From Tieghemiomyces parasiticus (taxonomy: Eukaryota > Kickxellomycota > Dimargaritomycetes > Dimargaritales > Dimargaritaceae): a stretch of DNA of 13,714 nt. The notes under the pieces are model-generated. The model saw only the letters and a list, made by a program, of their open reading frames with translations, was not told the origin of the DNA and did no database searches. Below are positions 8,769 to 13,714 of this stretch, piece by piece. Position 1 is the first letter of the stretch. Every line of letters begins with the position of its first letter. Made by a program: the position numbers and the translations under genes. The stretch covers positions 1-13,714 of the forward strand of contig JANBPT010001134.1 in NCBI GenBank assembly GCA_027575765.1, in the 5' to 3' direction.

Positions 8769-11700
8769 AGGCCTTTCTAAAGCAAACCTATGAGGAGCTG
8801 CAAGGCCGCACCCGGGTCCCGCCCCCAGCACCCTCAGACAACCTCCGGACTTCTCACACCGCCCAACACGAGTACGAGGCCCTTATAGACAGTCTCCGGC
8901 ACGTTCGCCCGCCCCCAGTCAATACCTACCATCCAGACGGGGCGACTGACGACCACGACGAGGGGCTATTCTCCAGTACCGTGCCCAACTCATGCCATCT
9001 ACCCACTTCGTACAATCCGACCAAGCCCGCCTACACTGCCTCACTTACTTCACGTTCCAATGCCTCCCAGAGCGACCAGCTCGATAGTTATGTCAGCCCG
9101 CCGGCCATTTCCTCCGAAGAAACGCCAGTCGATGACACCCCGCGCAAACCCAAGTTCGGTTTCGGAACCTTTACCCTATTCCGAAAGAAGAAACGCCAGC
9201 TCGCCAAAATCGAGGTCCCTCCGAGCCAACCACACATTGTCACACCGGCCGATTACGTCTCGCTCCCGACTCCCGACACGCCCGAGACGGCCGTGCGGTC
9301 GCATATTGTGCCCCTCCGCAAACTTTCGCAGTCTGCTCATAGTAGCGATGACGCGTCCGACCCGGTACGGCCCGCACCATTCCCTCCCCGGTCGTCAATC
9401 CGCCGGGGCGCCGAGACCGCCGGGGACTACATCGCCCGCCTACGTTCCGAGCGATCTGAACCCTCAAGCCTGCGGGCCGCCGCCCGGCCTGATCTGCCCG
9501 CATTGGGAGCTCAGTCCAGACAATCCAACGACTTACTTAAACTGCCCCGTCTGGAGCCCCTCACAACGCAAAGCCAGACTCAGACCCCTGATGCAGATTC
9601 TGGGGAACCACGATCCTTGTTCTCGACGTCCGACAACGGAGTCGGATCTGGTGGGCTGCCGCCTCGCCATCCGACCGCCCTTGCGTCGCAACGGGGCGAT
9701 CCCGATCCTGAACCGGCCATCCTGCCCAATCGAGAGGGCGCCGAACGATCGCTGTACACCTTATCCCGAACCCCGAGCAGTACTTACGACAGTCGGATGG
9801 CCAGCCGCACCTCGTTCGTGCTGAAGTTCAACAAGCACTCCCAGGATATTTGCGTCGGGTACGAACCAGCCTGCGTAGCCGCCACCACCGCTGCCGTCCG
9901 TGGAAAAACCATTAGAGGGCCCAAAATGACCTCCAAAGCAGCCCGGGTAGGCTGGCTGGCGATCGACATGGACCATGGACGGGACATTGTGGGGAAGTTG
10001 GGTGGTTCGTTCCTAGAGGCCCTTCAATGCCGATTTGTCAGTACCATTGCCCCACGGACCTGGGCCGGCGAGTTACTGGACGAAATTACTGCACTCCCGG
10101 TCCCGCGCGACCGAATCCTAGACGCCTTGAAGGGTGGTCGTGTTGACAGTCTAGTATCAGACCGCGCGGGTCTCCTAGTACTCAGCCGCGCCGCGCGAAC
10201 GGGCACCTCCACCCTCCTCCACAGCCGCCCCTTGGTTTGGTGGTCTGCCGAGATGGAGGACGCCGATTCGGAAGAGTACTTTGAAGTACTCATCAAGACC
10301 GGTCGCCCGCGCCGGTTGCTCAAGGCAGCCAGTCTTCGTGCGCTGGTCTTCCGCCTGGCTTCCCCACACGAAACCGATATTGAATTCATGAACGACTTTC
10401 TGCGCGGGTTCCGGTTCCTTGCCCACCCGGTCGACGTGCTGCGGCTACTGGTCGTCCGCTACCTGCACTGCGCCTATGCCCAGCACTTCGTGGCCGAGCG
10501 ACTACGCCCCAGCTGGTCCCCAGCCGTTCCAGACTCGGGTACAACCGATGCCAACCCGGCGGTCGACAGCTTGGCTGCCGCACCGCCCCGGACCACCCAG
10601 GCCCCGGCCTTGCCACACCAACAGCCCATCATTCAGATTCGTATCCTAAATGTGGTCAAACGCTGGTTCGATAACTACTTGGATGATTTCCGCAAGTTCC
10701 CCGAGCTAACCCGGCTACTGGTCTTATTCCTTCAGCATATCCGTCGTGACCAACGCCGTGCCACCTTCGTCACCAGCATGCTGGCCAAGTTGCAGGCCCA
10801 TGCCGACCTCGACTTGGGCGCATTCCGCTCCCCGGAGAGTCCTAGCGACCTACCCTGCGGCTACCCGTACACCAACAACGCCACCCCAGTGGCTTCGTTC
10901 GCCCACCTTCCGGCGGCTGACACCGACTCTTCCTATCCCGAGTCCGTCCCAGTTTCTGCTGCCGGATCTATTCGGTCCATCAGCGGTAGCAGCATTACGG
11001 GCGGTGGCGGGTACAAGAAGCTCTTCTTTGGCGGGAACAAATCCCGGAAACGACCCGACGCTAAGCTCCTGGGTAGCTACCGCGCTGGCCACGGTCACAG
11101 CTCGGCATCCCTGCGTGCTGGTCTGGAGAGTCGGCCTAGTTATTCTGTTCGCGACCTGGACCCGAAAGAGCTTTTCCACCAACTCACGCTCATTGAACAC
11201 ACCATGTTCCGGGCCATCTCGATTGACGAGTTTTGCCACCACGGCAAGAGTAAGAACTCAGACGAGCGCCAGACGTTCGCGCCCAAACTTAACGACCTGA
11301 TTCGGTGGTTCAACCGGATGGCCATTTGGGTCGCCAAACAGATCCTTACCACCGTGGAACTTAATGACCGGATCCGCCTGGTCCAGACGTTCATCCACAT
11401 CGCTCATCAGTGCCTAATTTGGCACAATTACAATACGTGCTTTGAGATTGTCAGCGCTCTGACCTTGTCCTCGGTCAAGCGCCTCCACCGCACTTGGGCG
11501 GGCGTCTCCAGCAAGTCCCAGATGATGCTCAACCAACTTAACACCATCATGTCGCAGCGGCCCAATTATAAAATGTACCGCGCCTGCCTCCGCGGAGTCT
11601 GGGATACCAACGGCGTTGGCGTCGAGGTCACCGAGGACAACTCGGCCCCCCTTAGTGCCGCTCGCTCCCAACTTGATAAGGTGATTGATTTCCAAGTCGA

Positions 11701-12808
11701 GTCATCAGGTATTCTGCATATGGGAAGTAGCGTGGCCCTCCTGCCCTTCATCGGCGTGCACCTCACTGACCTTCTGTATTCGGACGAGGGTAACGTATCC
11801 TATATCGAACCCAGCCGCCTCAACGAACCGTTCCCCGTGGCCCTGGTCAACAACACGTTGATCTCGAACAGCTCGATTGCTCACTCGAATGACTGGAGTT
11901 CGATTCACACCGTCCGCCGACGCGAGAGCCGCCTGGGCAACGAGTGCGTTGCCACGCCCAACTCGGTAGAAACCCCACGCTACGACTTCCGCGCCCTGGC
12001 CCTCGTCTCCCCAGCCATGCTGGGTCCCCGTCACGGCGGTCTGCCACCCGGACCCTACCTAGCTCTGGCCTCCCGTGGACGGCTCGGCAGTGCCCAGGGC
12101 TACAGTGCCGGCATCCCAAGTCCCCTACCACCCCTCTCGGCCGGCGGTCGCGCCCATGAATCCTTTGCCCACCTGTCTCCGGGTCTCCCCCTCTTGGTGT
12201 CTGACGACCCCAGTGCCATCCTCCTCTGCTCGCAGATTCCACTCATCAATTGTTCCAAGCTGCGTCTGATGAGCACCATGCTACAAAAAATCCAGGCGGC
12301 CCAGCAGAACCTCTACCCGTTCAAGGAGAACCTCGACCTCCAATGCTGGCTACGCAGCGAGGTGGGCCACATTTTTCAGAGCCAACTGTTACCTAGTTCG
12401 CCCTACGCTTTCCAGGCCCTGCCGCCTCATCTCACGGCTAAATTACCCGTCCGTATCATCCCTAACGTCATGAGTCTAGGCGCCCTGCAACCAGACGCCC
12501 AACTCCATCCGAACCCGTCTTCGCCCGTCCACATGACCTCTTCGTCCTCCGGGGCTTCTGCCTACGCTTTACCTTCCCTCTCCCGAGAGGCTTCATCTGC
12601 CACCTCAACCACTTCGTCGGCCACCCTTTATAATCCCCTAGTGGGTGGTATCGATGCAAATATCGCCAGTCGCCTCAACGGCATCAAGCCTGGAAAGAGC
12701 ACTGACGATTTCATTCGTGTGAGTGAGGATCCTGAAGAGTGGGAGGCCTGGCTCCACAAACTTTCTCGCCGACTTGAGCCCCCAGCTTCCGTGCCCAAGC
12801 TATCGTAG
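8765..12808 (+). CDS. Ras guanine-nucleotide exchange factor (REM + CDC25 domains), 1347 aa
   Basis: The product loads Ras-family GTPases with GTP, acting at membranes. Single exon. Residues 1-340 are disordered, Ser/Pro-rich, with a basic patch RKKKRQ near 140. Residues 345-500 are folded-looking without a known domain. The RasGEF_N/REM domain is about 500-690 (YFEVLIKTGRPRRLLKAASL; IQIRILNVVKRWFDNYLDDF), interrupted by a Pro/Ala-rich loop near 585-620. The CDC25 domain is about 795-1195, with all core motifs in order: FHQLTLIEHTMFRAI, LIRWFNRMAIWVAKQIL, HIAHQCLIWHNYNTCFEI, LSSVKRLHRTW, LLPFIGVHLTDLLYSDEGN and LINCSKLRLMSTMLQKIQ. Two insertions lie inside the catalytic domain: about 40 residues before LLPFIG and about 145 before LINCSK. 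The C-terminus is Ser-rich, then DPEEWEAWLHKLSRRLE. No SH3, PH or RA domain is visible. It may be a Cdc25- or Bud5-type GEF; the substrate GTPase cannot be told from sequence. Confidence 0.95.
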   Translation: MEAFLKQTYEELQGRTRVPPPAPSDNLRTSHTAQHEYEALIDSLRHVRPPPVNTYHPDGATDDHDEGLFSSTVPNSCHLPTSYNPTKPAYTASLTSRSNASQSDQLDSYVSPPAISSEETPVDDTPRKPKFGFGTFTLFRKKKRQLAKIEVPPSQPHIVTPADYVSLPTPDTPETAVRSHIVPLRKLSQSAHSSDDASDPVRPAPFPPRSSIRRGAETAGDYIARLRSERSEPSSLRAAARPDLPALGAQSRQSNDLLKLPRLEPLTTQSQTQTPDADSGEPRSLFSTSDNGVGSGGLPPRHPTALASQRGDPDPEPAILPNREGAERSLYTLSRTPSSTYDSRMASRTSFVLKFNKHSQDICVGYEPACVAATTAAVRGKTIRGPKMTSKAARVGWLAIDMDHGRDIVGKLGGSFLEALQCRFVSTIAPRTWAGELLDEITALPVPRDRILDALKGGRVDSLVSDRAGLLVLSRAARTGTSTLLHSRPLVWWSAEMEDADSEEYFEVLIKTGRPRRLLKAASLRALVFRLASPHETDIEFMNDFLRGFRFLAHPVDVLRLLVVRYLHCAYAQHFVAERLRPSWSPAVPDSGTTDANPAVDSLAAAPPRTTQAPALPHQQPIIQIRILNVVKRWFDNYLDDFRKFPELTRLLVLFLQHIRRDQRRATFVTSMLAKLQAHADLDLGAFRSPESPSDLPCGYPYTNNATPVASFAHLPAADTDSSYPESVPVSAAGSIRSISGSSITGGGGYKKLFFGGNKSRKRPDAKLLGSYRAGHGHSSASLRAGLESRPSYSVRDLDPKELFHQLTLIEHTMFRAISIDEFCHHGKSKNSDERQTFAPKLNDLIRWFNRMAIWVAKQILTTVELNDRIRLVQTFIHIAHQCLIWHNYNTCFEIVSALTLSSVKRLHRTWAGVSSKSQMMLNQLNTIMSQRPNYKMYRACLRGVWDTNGVGVEVTEDNSAPLSAARSQLDKVIDFQVESSGILHMGSSVALLPFIGVHLTDLLYSDEGNVSYIEPSRLNEPFPVALVNNTLISNSSIAHSNDWSSIHTVRRRESRLGNECVATPNSVETPRYDFRALALVSPAMLGPRHGGLPPGPYLALASRGRLGSAQGYSAGIPSPLPPLSAGGRAHESFAHLSPGLPLLVSDDPSAILLCSQIPLINCSKLRLMSTMLQKIQAAQQNLYPFKENLDLQCWLRSEVGHIFQSQLLPSSPYAFQALPPHLTAKLPVRIIPNVMSLGALQPDAQLHPNPSSPVHMTSSSSGASAYALPSLSREASSATSTTSSATLYNPLVGGIDANIASRLNGIKPGKSTDDFIRVSEDPEEWEAWLHKLSRRLEPPASVPKLS

Positions 12809-13405
12809 GCCGCCATGAATTTTTTATTACCTTTAGGTTTTCGCACTTAGTACCTGGCCCATTCATTTCCCCATTTTTTCCACCGTGCACTATTGCGATA
12901 GGCAGTGCACTCTTCTTTTCGATGTTTTATAGTACGCCTTATGTCTACGTTAATTTATCCCTCGGGTTACAGCATTATAGCCCTATCCTTGTCTTTATGT
13001 AAACGTGTTTTACATTCTGAGCCTTCATTGCCCATTTATGTGCAACAGTACCTACTTGCGACGCTAATTTTCCACCCACCAGTAAACCCGTATAAGCCCA
13101 CATCCATGCGAATTTTTCTCAACGGCAAGGGATGAGCTGTGAGCTATGTTCCTACCTAAGGCTACCATTAAGGTCGCAGCCTAAAACCGCCATTGAGTCG
13201 TATGAGATGTGATGTTTATAGTAGACGACAGTTTTTAGCGCCATTGGTAACTGCCAGCTCACGTCAATGGTGGACCTTGATGTCAAGGCGAGCTTCTACG
13301 AAGGACTTTCATTGGCAACCGAGCAATGATGAAAAAAAAGTGAAGAAACAGAGTACAAAAGTGTTGGGAGTATTAAAAAGCAGAAAAAAAGGAAACAAGG
13401 TATTC
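12809..13405. other. Convergent intergenic region between RasGEF and NDUFS1
   Basis: A/T-rich stretch holding the 3' untranslated regions of both neighbours. A T tract follows the RasGEF stop closely (GAATTTTTTATT at 12826). On the minus strand the NDUFS1 stop is followed by long T runs (A runs at 13333-13390 on the plus strand). I found no AATAAA in the expected strand positions. The plus frames at 12905-13135 and 13193-13474 show no protein-like features. Confidence 0.5.
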
Positions 13406-13714
13406 TCAAGCGTGGACCTGTGCCTCCCCGGCGTGTTCGGCCGGCGGGTCCTGGCCCTTGGTAAAGGTGGCTGAGCACTTGGCCATGGTGGACGAGGCAC
13501 GGGAGATAGGGTCGGTGAGGTAAAAGTCCTGGACGGCACGCGGGATGGGCGCCGAAGCCGGCCGGGCGCCCTCAGCGGCCCGCAGGAGCTGCTCAAGGCC
13601 GAGCATCCGCAGCCCGGCCGACGTGGGCTCGGCGGCGTCGAACCGCACGAGCGTAGGCGAGATTTCGAACATGCGGCCACGCAGGGACGGCAGGTCCTCA
13701 TAGGGCAGCGGGAC
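13406..13714 (-). CDS. NDUFS1: NADH:ubiquinone oxidoreductase 75 kDa subunit, C-terminal end
   Basis: The last 102 codons plus a TGA stop (13408-13406); the 5' part lies beyond the right edge. NDUFS1 is the iron-sulfur subunit of the peripheral arm of mitochondrial complex I. It carries electrons from the flavin site toward ubiquinone. The clusters lie in the N-terminal part, which is not in this window. The tail is diagnostic: LPYEDLPSLRGRMFEISPTL followed by VRFD matches the animal/fungal LPY...R...SP.LVR.D pattern. VQDFYLTDPISRASSTMAKC matches the strongly conserved DFY.TD.ISRAS.TMAKC near the C-terminus. A short Glu/Ala/Pro-rich end follows (GQDPPAEHAGEAQVHA). The fragment is GC-rich, like the RasGEF coding region. 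It is transcribed toward RasGEF. No break is seen. Confidence 0.93.
   Translation of the reverse strand, partial: VPLPYEDLPSLRGRMFEISPTLVRFDAAEPTSAGLRMLGLEQLLRAAEGARPASAPIPRAVQDFYLTDPISRASSTMAKCSATFTKGQDPPAEHAGEAQVHA

Noticed and set aside
9060..12269. Many long open frames on both strands inside the RasGEF gene (up to 254 codons)
   Set aside because: They are shadow frames of a GC-rich coding region. Only the 1347-codon frame contains recognisable conserved domains.
12885..12910. Short inverted repeat GTGCAC ... GTGCAC with a 14-base loop
   Set aside because: The arms are only 6 bp and self-palindromic. Such pairs arise by chance, and no terminator or RNA element is indicated.
13193..13474. 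93-codon plus-strand frame overlapping the NDUFS1 end
   Set aside because: Lys-rich because of A tracts in the presumed 3' UTR, and antisense to clearly conserved NDUFS1 codons.

Overview
The window looks like nuclear DNA of a filamentous or early-diverging fungus. Two things suggest this: spliceosomal introns with GTAAGT-type donors, one with a perfect TACTAAC branch point, and a large Ras exchange factor of fungal style. The 75 kDa complex I subunit adds only that the host is a mitochondriate eukaryote. A Slo/BK-family channel gene points away from ordinary yeasts, perhaps to a zoopagomycete or mucoromycete lineage. That placement is inference from gene content only; no phylogeny was run.

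Layout from left to right. At 1-204 a plus-strand reading frame may be the last part of a gene entering from the left. At 284-4110 (minus strand) lies a six-exon gene for a BK/Slo-type channel. It has S1-S6 membrane segments, a pore loop and two RCK (gating ring) domains, about 1007 residues in the preferred splice model. All exon phases agree and the spliced length is divisible by three. The pore loop aligns to BK without gaps, but the K+ selectivity signature TVGYGD is replaced by NGPTDS, and no aspartate-rich calcium bowl is visible. At 4632-5918 (minus strand) there are pieces of one or two unrecognised intron-containing genes. The start is supported by a TATA box, an ATG, a 14-nt first exon and phase-matched splice sites. 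From about 5919 to 8764 there is mostly noncoding DNA: a pyrimidine-rich tract, a small unexplained protein-like stretch, and the C/T-rich upstream region of the next gene. At 8765-12808 (plus strand) a single-exon gene encodes a 1347-residue Ras guanine-nucleotide exchange factor with a RasGEF_N (REM) domain and a CDC25 catalytic domain that carries two unusual insertions. At 13406-13714 (minus strand) is the C-terminal end of NDUFS1, cut by the window edge.

The genes do not form an operon-like unit. RasGEF and NDUFS1 are convergent neighbours with about 600 bases between stop codons. The channel gene and the unknown gene are in tandem on the minus strand. The most interesting item is the channel: a conserved BK body with a pore that should not be K+-selective by the classical rule. 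I recognised no rRNA or tRNA gene, CRISPR array, transposon or phage element.
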